The notes under the pieces were generated by a model. That model did not search any database and was not told the DNA's origin. It saw nothing but the letters and a program-made list of their open reading frames with translations. This document shows, piece by piece, positions 1-10,175 of a DNA stretch of 17,674 nucleotides; the first letter of the stretch is position 1, and the number at the start of each line of letters is the position of its first letter. Source of the DNA: Mucidula mucida (Eukaryota; Basidiomycota; Agaricomycetes; Agaricales; Physalacriaceae); the NCBI GenBank assembly GCA_015501055.1, contig JADNYV010000705.1, forward strand, positions 1 through 17,674, given 5' to 3'. A program made the translations under genes and the position numbers.

Positions 1-877
1 GGGGTATGGACTATAGCCCTGTCATGTTATTGGCTTTTCAAAAATTGTCCACATCTGATTAAGGTAAGTAGTCTTACCAAAGTAAATCCTCATAAGGTTA
101 AGCTCTCAGTGCAATAGATCACATGTTCATATTTGTTAAACTGTTTTTTGTAATGATGTGTTAATAATTTGAAGTCTATCTGCAATTAATCAGCCAGTAT
201 CTATTGCTTGTAGTCATACTTTGTGTGAATTTTACAAACTACATGTATGGCTTGTTTCTACAATCCCTAATGACACTTCCATACACATGCAACCTAAGCG
301 CCACATATCCCTATCTCTTGTTCTTCCCCGTTTGAAAGTAGTGGCTCTGGACAAGAAACTCAGCACTCTTAATTTCAATGCACTCTATTCCTTTCATTTC
401 CTCATCCAATGTTTTAATTGCCCAAGCAATCTTGTTAACCTCTGAATTATCAATGTGTTGTTAGCTCTACATTGCTCTGATCCTCATCTATAAGGAACAG
501 AAAGGTGTTTTAAGCCCGCCACCAACCCCAAGCAATTGCGCAGGGGCTGGCCAATATGCCCAATATGTTTGAAAGGGTGAGGAAGAATGTATATGGTGAG
601 GAAAGAGATGGCAAAAGGAGACAGTAACAATGAAAGTCATATAACAATGTGGCTTTGGATGCAAGCTTAGATATTAGATAACAATAATAAATTAAAAGAC
701 TAAACATGCACTATTTGGGTTTAGACATGTCCACAACATTCAGCCGTACTCTTTGCTGCATAAGCACATTTAGCGCTTATGTTTATATAGTGGCATCACC
801 ACAAAAACAAGCCCATGGTTCATGCACAGAAAAAGTAGTTTATAATTAATGCTGCCTTTTTTATAAGGCGGCATTGA
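1..877. other. AT-rich gene-free stretch
   Basis: This segment is visibly AT-rich and holds only short open frames with unremarkable translations. No splice-consistent gene, RNA gene or terminal repeat could be identified. It is continuous in character with the stretch to about 4.3 kb and is most simply read as decayed repeat DNA, but I could not assign a family. Confidence 0.5.
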
Positions 878-1217
878 CACAGAGGCAAACACCTGAACAC
901 ACTCCAGAGCGTATACAAGGGTGCAGCATCCGGTGCAACGCCAAACCGGTCTAGAAAAGCGCAAGACAAGAGATAAAGCAAGTTTGAAGGCCTTAGAGTG
1001 TTTTCTGAGTCTCACAAGCATGGCGCCAATGTTAGGCTGTGATAGTAAGTGATTAAAAGATCTTATCACAGCCAGCAGATTGTTATCCAGCAACTACCAG
1101 ATGTTTGCCAAAGCCGCACCCAGACCAAGTAATCCGGACCCGCACTATTCATTAGAACTTGAAAGTTATGCCACACGCTTAAGGAAAATTAATGCAAGAA
1201 TGTGGTGTAGTAGCTAG
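878..1217 (+). pseudogene. coding-like relic of unknown, possibly transposon-derived, protein
   Basis: Two overlapping plus-strand frames read like protein within otherwise AT-rich DNA. From 878 to 976 one frame gives a basic stretch containing NTLQSVYKGAAS and NRSRKAQDK. Near 970 it hands over to another frame that runs to the stop at 1215-1217 with a single internal TGA (1050-1052). The second frame contains SLKALECFLSLTSMAPMLG, then LITASRLLSSNYQMFAKA and YSLELESYATRLRKINARMW. The amino-acid composition and helical heptad-like spacing are much more protein-like than the neighbouring frames. I do not recognise the family. The setting suggests a fragment of a mobile-element or repeat-associated gene, which is inference. 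A GTAAGT at 1046-1051 could be a splice donor, but the frame continues well beyond it, so I treat the TGA as a break. Confidence 0.4.
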
Positions 1218-4200
1218 CATAAGATAAAGGCATACACAATAAAATATAAGCATGCAACATGTACACAAAACACAAAGCATGTAATATGTAGCTTGAGTAA
1301 CTGTGACTGATTTAGCTTAGTTAGCTTGTCATTCACAACCCACCGTGATTGTCCTATGGTGGTGCGTAAATTCATTCACGCAATATTATTTATGCAACAT
1401 TGTCACTGTGTTGCCTCTTTTTTTTTAGATCTATCACAGAGCTGATTCTAGAATTCACAATCATTGTGCAGTGTTAAAGTTACATTTGTACTATCTGATT
1501 TTTGTTCAACAAGGACCCTTAAAGGTAATTGCTATGCTTAATAACATGGAGCACTGAGAACTGCTTTATGCGCTACAGATTCAAAGTTTATAAAAAACTA
1601 TAATCATAGACACATTAAATTATAAATAGAGTGTATAAGACACAATAATACACATGTTACAATTTCACTGTTAAAATCATTACATTTTGCAAAATCTATA
1701 CAAGACTTTGAATGATATAGTTACATGTATACTGTATACTTTTAACCGTAGGTTTGCCAGGTGTAACATATTATATGTTAAACTTATATGAACCAAGTTT
1801 AATATCAGGCATAGAGCTCAGAAGTGTATTTGTATACAGTTTGCAGAGGGGGAAGTTGAATATGAGATGCCTACATCCCATCAGCTCCTAGAATTGGTGG
1901 CGCATAAATTGCACTTATAGCCCAGTGGGGTTAGCGAGGAAGAGAACCAAGTCCACTATTGCACGCCCAAATTACCATATTTGGACATTCTGCTGCAGGC
2001 AAGAGCAAAACTATTGCTGTTTTAGGGTATCAAACCCTGAAATTAATGTTCATAATATGTTATGGAAGGCTAAAAGTTTGGTTCAAAGGCCCATATAACG
2101 TGTTATTTGAATATCTAGTTGAAAGTATACAGTACACAGACCCTAAGCACTTTGAAGCTACTACAGTTTTAGGAGACTCTCTTACAACGTAAAGAGACTT
2201 CAAGGTAGTTAACATGAACCTACGTAAATATGGCCAAATAGTCTTAATAAATTTATATAAAACTACAAGTGTACCTAAATATCAAATACTGTACTAACAT
2301 AACCAGATCTTCACAGCATGTTACATGTTATGCTTGTGAATTAACTTATTATTAGTTCACACAGGGTCCAAATTCCTTATTGAGAGTGGCAAGAGGCGGT
2401 GCGTGTAAAATTTCCACATCTGAGGTGATTTCAATAAATTTCTGGGCTGTTACATGTTATAGAAGGTAAATAGGTTCACTTCACAACACCCCATGATGTG
2501 TTATGTGAATTAGCAGTTATGTTAGTATAGTACCTAAGGTGTTGGCATTATATCAACATGCCAGAACTTTTGGAACACCCAGACTTTGTCTGAATAAAAA
2601 TAAAAGACAGTGCATGAACAAGAGTCTACTACAAAGTATACCTACCCAAAAACTAGAAACATGTAACTTTAGAAACTTTAAAGCAGTATAAAAACAGAAA
2701 GTAGGTGAATATAAACTTCTATGTTAGTAGAGATAATGATCTACAAGGACTACTATTTCCTAAAATTAGCAAATCACCAATTCCTATTAAGCACACAATT
2801 GTGAATAATACCTTTGCTTTTATGTGCATTAAGAACATATTAGACCCAATACAAATTGCAAATAAGGATCAGTATATCTATAAAAGAAACCAGCATGGAC
2901 ATGAACCTCTATTTACATACTGGAAATATTGAATATTATTCTAAGAGCTAAGATTCAGATCTATAACTAGAATTAAGAAACCAGTTAATAAGAGACTAAT
3001 TAAGACTTACAAGTATATTGCAAAGGTTTGAGAAGGCTAAGACTTAACTCAAGCCCAACATGGCTATATCCTAGCTTATCAACATATTATATTAAATCTA
3101 TTCACAAGGTGCGTAGTATTCAGGACTTTAGAACTATGGAGTTTTAGAACTACAGTTATCTCCTGAATACAAGTTTTCCAAATAAGTAGTAGATTAGTAA
3201 GTAGTATTGTATTATTGGGACCTGGCCAGTACTATAAAAGCAATTGTACATTATTGTAGACAGTTAGTTAATCTGTACCCTGTATATTGCTTAGTTCATA
3301 GCAAATACAAGCATATCTTTTAACTCAAAACTATCATTTTCCAACATTAAGTTTAAGAACCTTAGAAAGAGAACCCCTTGAATATAAGTACCAGTAACTG
3401 GGAGTTCTTTAGATTAGTACTTTTAAGTCTTAGGAAAATCCTTGTAAAAGTTCCTCTATCTCTAGACAGAGTTTTAAACAACCACAACAAGTTATTAATT
3501 TAAGGTAACTTAAAAAAATGTAAAGACTTCACACACCTGCAACTGCTTTGGATTCATATAAGAAGTAGACTCTCAATGTTAGTTCAGAACAAGCTTGGTG
3601 TACATAGTATTACTTTGGGACTATTGAAATTCCCAAAAATGTTTCCCAATAAGCATCTAGTTAGTTTAGGTGATTTAAAACAAGACGGTCAACGTACAAA
3701 CAGTTAATCCCGTAACTTGTGTACCTAGGATCTAAGGCATTAGCTAAAACAACTGGAACTTTCTTTTCTTCTGGAATCCTACAAGTTTTAGATTCTATAT
3801 CTAGCCCCCTTCAACTTTGCACTTTATATTAGTTTAGAGAGTATACCTTACACATTTGCTTAAACCCTTTTTAAGTTAACAAAAAGATTTAACTGAAGTT
3901 GTAAATTGTTATGCGTGTTGAAGTCAGAACTTCTATATGTTCATACAAGTTGCAGCAACTTGTTAGTATTTATACATTACCTTTAATAAGATTTCTTATT
4001 GTATGTTTGGTTTGTGTGTGTGTTATTTCGTGGTGTATTTCTACACTGCACATCAACAACAGTGATACTGGTGTTTAGCTATATAAATAGAAGGGCCAAA
4101 CTGAGAGTATGAAACACATATTAACACAATGTAGGACAGCAAGAACATAAAGTCTAGAATCTAGCAAGCCTATTGTGGAGGTCAAAATAAGGCAACAAAT

Positions 4201-4298
4201 TCTGCTTTAACCTTAGCAACATAATGACATGTAGTTACAGTCATCACCTATTTCACCTGTACTGCTAGTTGAACAACATATTTGTTTTATCATCCGGT
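1218..4298. other. AT-rich gene-poor region, probable decayed repeat DNA
   Basis: About 3 kb of strongly AT-rich sequence has no credible gene. Open frames at 1959-2192 and 2705-2932 are short and of low coding quality. The first has a GHSAAGKS string resembling a P-loop, but nothing around it supports a helicase or ATPase. A pyrimidine run followed by AG at about 1424-1434 looks like a 3' splice site but has no matching exon. Short words such as GTTACATGTTAT recur (2325 and 2450 regions). A short GT dinucleotide run lies at about 4012-4023. The composition contrasts with the balanced DNA after about 5 kb. Confidence 0.5.
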
Positions 4299-4890
4299 AT
4301 GGATTCTAAGCCCAAGGCAACAACTGGCGTAAGTACTAATTCTCATCAACCATAAGTCTTGGTGCCCTTGTGTCCTTAATTCTCTTTGGTACAGTGATAT
4401 GTTACAGGTATATATTTATACAATATTCAGGCTGTGTTTTAGCGCACTCTGCTTTTCCCATTGTTGATACCAACCGTTTGACTTTGTCTTGGCCCGGTCC
4501 TGATCTCCTACTCCCATCACAGTACTCCTGCTGCCGGCGCACAGCAACTTCCTGTAACACTACGGAAGCGTAAGCACCCAATAAAGGATGCCTACTGCCT
4601 TTAAACAAATCCTCCTTGGACGCCAGAGAGCATACAACATGCACTCATCTGGGATCTGCTGGGACTAACCTACATAGCTGAGGATTGGAAACCTACAGCA
4701 TGCTACCAATTATTGACACAGGCTATGGCAAGAGTCTGCTTTTTAAGGGCACAGCCATACTAGCTGCGAAGGGTAAATTAAGAGAGATTAAGATGGGAAC
4801 AACCAGAAAAGTTGTCTCACAATTGTTATTATCCCTTTGAAGGTGCTTGCCAAGGACCAGGTAAACCACAAATTATCTTCATATTGGTGT
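4299..4890 (+). pseudogene. decayed SF2 (DEAD/RecQ-type) helicase, N-terminal part
   Basis: Three successive plus-strand frames give consecutive helicase pieces. From 4482 to about 4700 one frame has an alanine/glutamine stretch and a basic LRKRKHPIKD cluster, crosses an in-frame TAA (4602-4604), and continues with IQHALIWDLLGLTYIAEDWK. The next frame (about 4690-4790) carries a Walker A motif in IIDTGYGKSLLFKGTAILA. The third (about 4813-4890) carries LTIVIIPLKVLAKDQV, the typical motif Ia segment of RecQ/DEAD helicases. The order and spacing of motifs I and Ia fit the superfamily. The frame changes are one base each and there is at least one stop, so it is not functional. Motif II (DExH) and everything after it are missing. 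An ATG at 4299 followed by ten codons and a perfect GTAAGT donor at 4329 may be the original first exon; that link is speculative. Confidence 0.5.
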
Positions 4891-5150
4891 TGATTTCTTC
4901 TGGGTCTAGGCTCAATTTCCCATTGATGAGGAGATGTGACCACCCCAGGAGGTTTAACGCACTCCGACATCAACACAGCAAAGACAATCGAAGCACCTGT
5001 CGGGTCCCGGACAGAGTTAGTGTCCGAACTATTGGGTGTACATTGTTGGTGCAGAAATTGATGTTTTCTGTCACGGCATTAGTACATATCTCGTGATTGC
5101 GTTCTTTCAGATTGATGAAAGGAATCAAGCAAGCCTCGTTCTCTGTTTGT

Positions 5151-5162
5151 GTATATATATAC
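5151..5162 (+). promoter_or_regulatory. TATA-like palindrome upstream of the first F-box gene
   Basis: A self-complementary GTATATATATAC lies about 200 nt before the ATG at 5364. It is followed by a pyrimidine-rich stretch (about 5250-5300, with CTCTGCCTCTCTTTTCTCG) of the type found around fungal transcription starts. The promoter therefore looks better preserved than the coding region it precedes. The rest of 4891-5363 shows no gene. Confidence 0.35.
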
Positions 5163-5363
5163 ATCGCGAGGTGTCTGATCTTCAGAGAACAATGAAGCCT
5201 TTCATCAGACGCATCTATTCAAAAGTCCACTGCCTCCGGGTCGTCTGACCTCTCACCTCTGCCTCTCTTTTCTCGCGACATTGCTACTACTGTCTACGCA
5301 CTCTCTAACATTACTACCTCCTGCCCTGATTCACAGTAGTTCATCTAGGCATAGACTTTCGCC

Positions 5364-6656
5364 ATGGCTCGATCCAGTGTGGTTTTCCCAATCGATAGAA
5401 TGCCACTCAACCTCTTGGTATGCGAGGTTTTCATGTATTGCAGTTCCGACATGTTCCATGTCTCCCATGTCTCGCAAAGGTGGCGAAAGATTGCACATGA
5501 GCATCCTCGTTGCTGGACCACTCTATGTGTTAGTCTTGATCAATGGAGTGGCCCGAGAGGTTCATCTATGATTTCGGACGAAGGCTTCAAAAGCTCAATC
5601 ACTACATATCGCATTCCCTCGACCTTCCTCTCCACATCACCATCAGCGGATATGTTTCGTCCCTTCTGGGATCTCATACATGCATTAAAATCACAGATAC
5701 ACCGTTGGAGCGCCGTGTTGGTGGTCTGCCCTGTCATATTGGAGAACTTGTTGGATGGCTTCAATGATTCTTGCATACCCCTGCTGCGCGAAATGAAGAT
5801 GGGCTTTGCCACGTTGCGAGGCCAGAATATCTGCCAACTATCTCCCTCTCGTTCCTCGACACAGCCCATTTTATGTCTATCGTGCTCTCTCGAGGGCCGC
5901 GCACGCCCGTTCCGTACCTTTCGTCCGTCCGCTACCTCGTAATTGAATACGTCGATAACGGCGAATCGCCCAACCGCCCTCTTGGACTTCCGACTTTTCG
6001 TAACATCCTGACCCTTATTCCGAATGCAAAAGACCTGGTTATAACACTGGAACCACTTTCCAAGGAAGCACATTCCTGTACTGTCTTGCAACACAAAAGT
6101 CCTCCCATTACCCATGATGGTATCTGCGCACTGACTGTGGGTCTCGACATGAACTCTCAAGTCACTAGTGTTTTCTCCAACACGTCCTTCCCGTCTTTGC
6201 ATCGACTTCGGGTGACGGCGATCGCTACGAGGGCATGTGGTTCACGAACCTTTCAGAGGCGTGGAAGCTCTCATCGGACTCGCCGTGAACTCAACTGTTC
6301 CCTTTGAGCACCTTTTCCTCGACAAGATGCCCATGCGGTTCAAAGACTTGTTGCACCTGCTGGACGCTCTAAGCGGATTACAAGAGTTGATTATCCACGA
6401 TCCTCCGTACCCTTCACTCAAGGCATACCGTCCGGTGTCGCAGGAGCTGTTGAACCGTCTGACTGTAGACCGTTCGTTCTTGCCTCATCTGGCGAAACTC
6501 GAACTGATCTGCTTTGCTGGCGACGGCCAGCCTGCAGTTACCAGAGAGGAAGTGGATCGGGTTATAAGGAGTAAGGCGGGTGGCTATTCTCGCATTGAAA
6601 GAATCGGGGAGAAAGTGTCATGCTTTGCCCGAAGAAGGTGGCCCAGTACAACTTGA
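5364..6656 (+). pseudogene. broken F-box/LRR-like gene
   Basis: The ATG at 5364 opens a typical mushroom F-box protein. An F-box region (IDRMPLNLLVCEVFMYCS, then VSQRWRKIAHEHPRCWTTL) is followed by leucine-rich, beta/alpha repeat-like sequence. SCF-type F-box proteins bind Skp1 through the F-box and recruit substrates for ubiquitination through the C-terminal repeats. The reading frame changes at about 5545-5560, 5645-5660, 5820-5840 and 6212-6262. The recognisable pieces are LPLHITISG, IHALKSQIHRWSAVLVVCP, VPYLSSVRYLVIEYV, SFPSLHRLRVTA, VPFEHLFLDKMPMRFKDLL and the tail ending with TAA/TGA-free sequence to 6656. None of the junctions has room for a GT-AG intron that restores frame. A middle frame around 6220-6262 (YEGMWFTNLSEAW) suggests that the last change is two separate single-base losses. 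It converges on the GST gene (145 nt between ends). It is probably a pseudogene, though assembly errors are possible. Confidence 0.75.
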
Positions 6657-6800
6657 AGATTGTAAATAGTGGCCTAGATGCATGTAGATTCTGAATGTGC
6701 ACACATAGGGTCAAAATGGGAGCCAATCCTCATCGCTCGCATCGAACATTGAAGATGGATAATAACGTGAATAGGGAGGAGGAATATGCCTGTATCAAAC

Positions 6801-7617
6801 TCAAACCTTTACAACTTCGTATGGTTCCAGATCCTTCAACAGCTGAGCCCAGCGTCCCCCATTCCACTCCGACATCGCCTTCCATTCCCAGCTTTCAGCG
6901 CCCAGGATAACGCGCATCCAAAGCACGAACCCACCGACCTCCATGTCTGCCCACGACAGCTTGTCACCAACGACAAACTTCTGACCCTCTCGGTACCACT
7001 CTGCGACTCCGTCAAAGTCCGCCTTCACCTTGTTCCACGCCTCTGCGCGCTTCGCACCTTTCGGATCCGCAGCATCCAACGTCGGTGTTCCTAGCATCAC
7101 CGACTTGGTCGTGTCGAAGTAAGTTTGACTTGCGGGATTCAACGCGCGGTGCATCGCGGGGAGAGCGAACTGCCATAGATTCCCAAGCTTCGACATGAAG
7201 GCATCGGAGAAGGCGGCGAGGAGGGTGTAAGAATCTGGGCCGAGATGGAAGAGCTGTGGCGTATTGGGATAGGTCTTGTCAAGATAGTCGGCAATAGCGA
7301 GAGAGTCGGAGATGATGGCGCCGGTGGACGTGTCGCGAATCAGGGGAAGTGTGTAGTATGGACTGCCGTCGGCTTTTGTGAGAACTGCGGAGATCCCAAG
7401 TTTCTCGTAGAGAGGTTTGATGTCTGGATATTCAACCCACACCGTATTGTATTGGAGGCCCTTGAAGTTCAACGCGTATCTGTGTTTGCCTTGAGCTCTT
7501 GCCTTTAGTTCGTTCATCGATTGAATCTGACCTTATCTTCCATGTGTTAGGGCTCGGCGAGTATGGACCACCTGGAAGTGAACCAGGAATATCGTAGAAG
7601 GTAATCGTGGAAGACAT
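6801..7617 (-). CDS. glutathione S-transferase, GSTFuA-like, two exons
   Basis: Exon 1 is 7617-7532 and exon 2 is 7479-6801, joined across a 52-nt GT-CAG intron; the product is 254 residues. GSTs conjugate glutathione to electrophiles or, in this fungal class, bind wood-derived phenolics; they are cytosolic. Residues 5-96 form the thioredoxin-like N-domain: SPNTWKIR at 22-29 (family position of the catalytic Ser), WVEYPDI at 43-49, the cis-Pro loop TLPLI at 72-76, and the gamma-glutamyl-binding SDS at 86-88. The rest is an all-alpha C-domain with KFVVGDKLSWADMEVGGF near the end, the conserved N-capping region. The motif set matches the fungal FuA class related to bacterial LigE etherases. The start at 7617 is chosen because it gives the full N-terminal strand (TITFYDIPG) and the splice joins K-I-R-Y-A-L-N exactly as in the family. 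There are no frame breaks. Class assignment is from memory of the family; GST fold is near certain. Confidence 0.88.
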
Positions 7618-7666
7618 TGCTCGCAAGAGGGTGGACGGTTAATTGAGTAGGCCTGATTCGTGCGCG

Positions 7667-7674
7667 TTTATATA
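7667..7674 (-). promoter_or_regulatory. TATA box of the GST gene
   Basis: TATATAAA reads on the minus strand about 50 nt before the GST start codon. That is close, but it would leave a very short leader. The rest of 7618-8018, between this gene and the stop of the next F-box gene, holds no open frame of quality and is taken as GST promoter plus the F-box 3' region. Confidence 0.45.
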
Positions 7675-8018
7675 GTCCTTAGAGGATCGAAGACTCTCAG
7701 GAGGTGATTATCGGCAGGCCTAAAGTCATGTGCAGTTTAGCTGCTGCGTCAGCCACCCCAAATTCCACGGATATTGGTCTATATTCGTGTGGGCGTACCA
7801 GCTGATCGGGCGAGCATGGGATGCTATGGAATACGATTTCTGTGTTACGATACACAATGGCATTATCGTTAGGCCGGCCCCCATGCGATATTCTAATTGC
7901 TGACAACGCGCCGAGCCTTGCTGACTGAGTGACGAGTCTGAAACCAAAAATTAGAACTTCCTGATACGCTCGAATTCAACGACATACCCGAAGCGTTACT
8001 CTAGTCTCGAATACATAT

Positions 8019-9727
8019 CTAGTCTATCACTTCAAAAAGTGACACGCCCGTGTCCTCACACCGAACGTCAATCACGAATCCCTGATCCTTTAACTCAAGC
8101 AAGTCCGCAACATCTTCGTCGGTGAGGTCTGTGAGTACGTTGTTCAGATGGTCTCCTAAATTCAGAAAAACGCCTTCCAGGCTGCGGCTCTCCACCTCAA
8201 CGAAGGGCTCCCAACGCGAATAGATCATGTCCACAAGGCTCGAGTCGACGAATGTCCATGTCTGACGACTCTCTAGGACAGCAGAGAACGTAAAACATTC
8301 AAGGCGAGATACAAAGCGATGAATCATAGTATGGCTCTGTTCATCATCATCACTCAATTGGCACAGGTCCTTGATGAGAACCGACATCACAGCGTCAACG
8401 AAAAGGTTATCTTCTAGCGACATTTGTTCACCAGAGTAACCAATTTCCAGTTCCGTCAGCATTGGAACCAGTTCAAGTACATCTGAGATGCGACCGAAAT
8501 GTAAATCGCAATTCCATAGCACGAGGGAAGTGAGGGAACAGCGGGATACAATCAGGAAATTGGCGAGGACAGGGAGATATGGAAGAATGTTATGACTGTC
8601 GTTATCGCCTGCAGTGAGTGATGTAAGCACCGGAAGGCATAGCAAAGTTAGAAGGTGGCAATCCGTGACCTTGAGATCGCGAAGAGAGTGATGGGTCAAG
8701 CGTGGCAGGTTATTGGTCCACTGTCTCCGAAGTGCGCCACGGTCATGAAATTTCACAAGACGCGTGCCTGCTTCTAGGATAGAGAGCGGATCTATTATAG
8801 GTTCGGGTAGGTGGATTCCAGAGTGGAAACTGAAACCGACCAAGTTTGGACAGTAGTCCAGAGAAACGTAGGCGTTGCAGATGGAGACATCTTCCAACAA
8901 CGGGGCGACCTCGAACGCACGTACAACAGGAATCCCATCCACCGCGGCTTCCCATATCCCGTCTGGATCATTGTCATCGAATATCAACTCCTTCAAAGCT
9001 GAAATTTGGCCACGAACGGCAATCAGCTGCTTGCTCAGATAGCCTGGAACCTCGAACACGGCACGCTCCCATCGCTCTGAGTGCGACATCAGCACCTTTA
9101 AAAGCTCTTGAACCCTCTCGTCCTCCTCATACTCCTCCCGTTGTACAACAAACTCAAATGCCAATTTGCACGAGCCAGAACGTTGCAGCGCTGTCTGAAG
9201 GATTGCGACTGGGTTTTTGTACCCTGTCAAGTGATGAGAGTACCCATCCCGTTTAACGTCACACCCCTCAGACGTAATCTGGAAAGACGACCACAGACGA
9301 GGCCACTGTGAAGCCGCCCTCCATCGGCGACAGACACGACTAGCCGCCAAGGACTATCATTGCGATTGAAGAGTAGAAATCCATCTGGGCAACTGGAATC
9401 ACTGGCAAGGGTGGTCATCAGGAAGATCTGCTGGAGAACCTCCAGCGGAAGCTGCCTGACAATGGACAATGCGCCCATAATCTGCTGTTGACGTTCTTGC
9501 AAAGCCGCGCGCTGTTCCTTCAATAGGTCAAGAATTGCATTTCGTTCATCAAGCAGACTTTGAAGATTGTCTTGGAGAGAGGTGATGGAGTCTATGTCTT
9601 CGTTGAGACGCGTAACGGACGCGTCCACAGACGCGCGGTATGCGTGCAAGACGCGGATGTCATCGAAACAGGCAGGGTTATTGGAGAGTAGAATGTCGTT
9701 TACAGAAGTAGGTGGTTTGGGTGGCAC
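8019..9727 (-). CDS. F-box protein with N-terminal coiled coil; one frameshift in the F-box
   Basis: Frame A runs from the ATG at 9727 to about 9341 and frame B from there to the stop at 8019, together about 570 residues. Residues 33-85 are a heptad-rich coiled coil (VTRLNEDIDSITSLQDNL, then LDLLKEQRAALQERQQQI). The F-box starts at about 89 (VRQLPLEVLQQIF) and ends with NDSPWRL in frame A plus SRVCRRWRAASQWPRLWSSF in frame B, a junction that matches the family consensus if one base is restored at 9338-9345. The rest is leucine-rich, with an acidic tail (LTDEDVADLLELKDQ). This architecture is the commonest mushroom F-box type, a presumed SCF substrate receptor. Apart from the single break, 440 codons are open, so the gene is either recently inactivated or affected by one base of assembly error. 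An intron explanation fails because it would delete the conserved F-box end. Confidence 0.75.
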
Positions 9728-10175
9728 ATCTGGGTTTCGGGGTAGTTCAGCATGACATGTACAGGTTGCACAGTGAGCCCGAAGAGTGGCCTATGAAAGA
9801 GAAAAGTCAGGAAAGCGTTCATAAACTTGACAGGACGTGTCTTGCCATAAATCAAAACGGTCCTAGGGATAGTTTTCTGCAGCCGCAACGTGATGAGATC
9901 CTAGGCGGCCTTGGTTCAGGAGTGGTGGTGAAAGGCTAAGATGAATTTGGCATTGTTGATACTTGAAGGCGCCGATCAGACGCGCTCACGTTAGAGAAGG
10001 CCGGCAAGTATTCCCTCGCAGAATTGTTATACCTCTATTGGCGTGGTTTTAAGTATTGGTCAGAGTGAGGTCTAACGGTCTATCCACAAAATCATAAGAC
10101 CCTGAAGTATGTATAGGTACTGTAGTAGGTTCTATACTGTCTACAATCTAGTAAAATATAAACCCCAAGACAGAA
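9728..10175. promoter_or_regulatory. intergenic region with two CCAAT boxes for the minus-strand F-box gene
   Basis: The stretch between the F-box start and the transporter stop holds no gene. ATTGG occurs at 10037-10041 and 10055-10059, that is, two CCAAT boxes on the minus strand, 18 nt apart and about 310 nt upstream of the F-box ATG. CCAAT pairs are common HAP-complex sites in fungal promoters. The function here is inferred from spacing only. Confidence 0.3.

Noticed and set aside
1959..2192. P-loop-like GHSAAGKS in a 77-codon frame
   Set aside because: It is an isolated motif in AT-rich DNA. No following helicase or ATPase motif is present and the start relies on a non-ATG codon.
4402..4644. 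80-codon minus-strand frame opposite the helicase relic
   Set aside because: The translation has no domain character, and the plus strand gives ordered helicase motifs.
5540..6202. 220-codon open frame on the minus strand
   Set aside because: It is antisense to the F-box gene. The sense strand gives clear F-box/LRR sequence in pieces, while the antisense translation has no domain character.
6212..6256. 45-nt GT-CAG candidate intron in the first F-box gene
   Set aside because: Its length is a multiple of three and it leaves the reading frame unchanged, so it cannot connect to the downstream frame that is clearly coding.
9280..9420. An intron to explain the F-box frame change
   Set aside because: The only GT-AG pairs that restore frame would remove the conserved end of the F-box (the CPDGFLLFNRNDSPWRL segment), so a single-base loss is the better reading.
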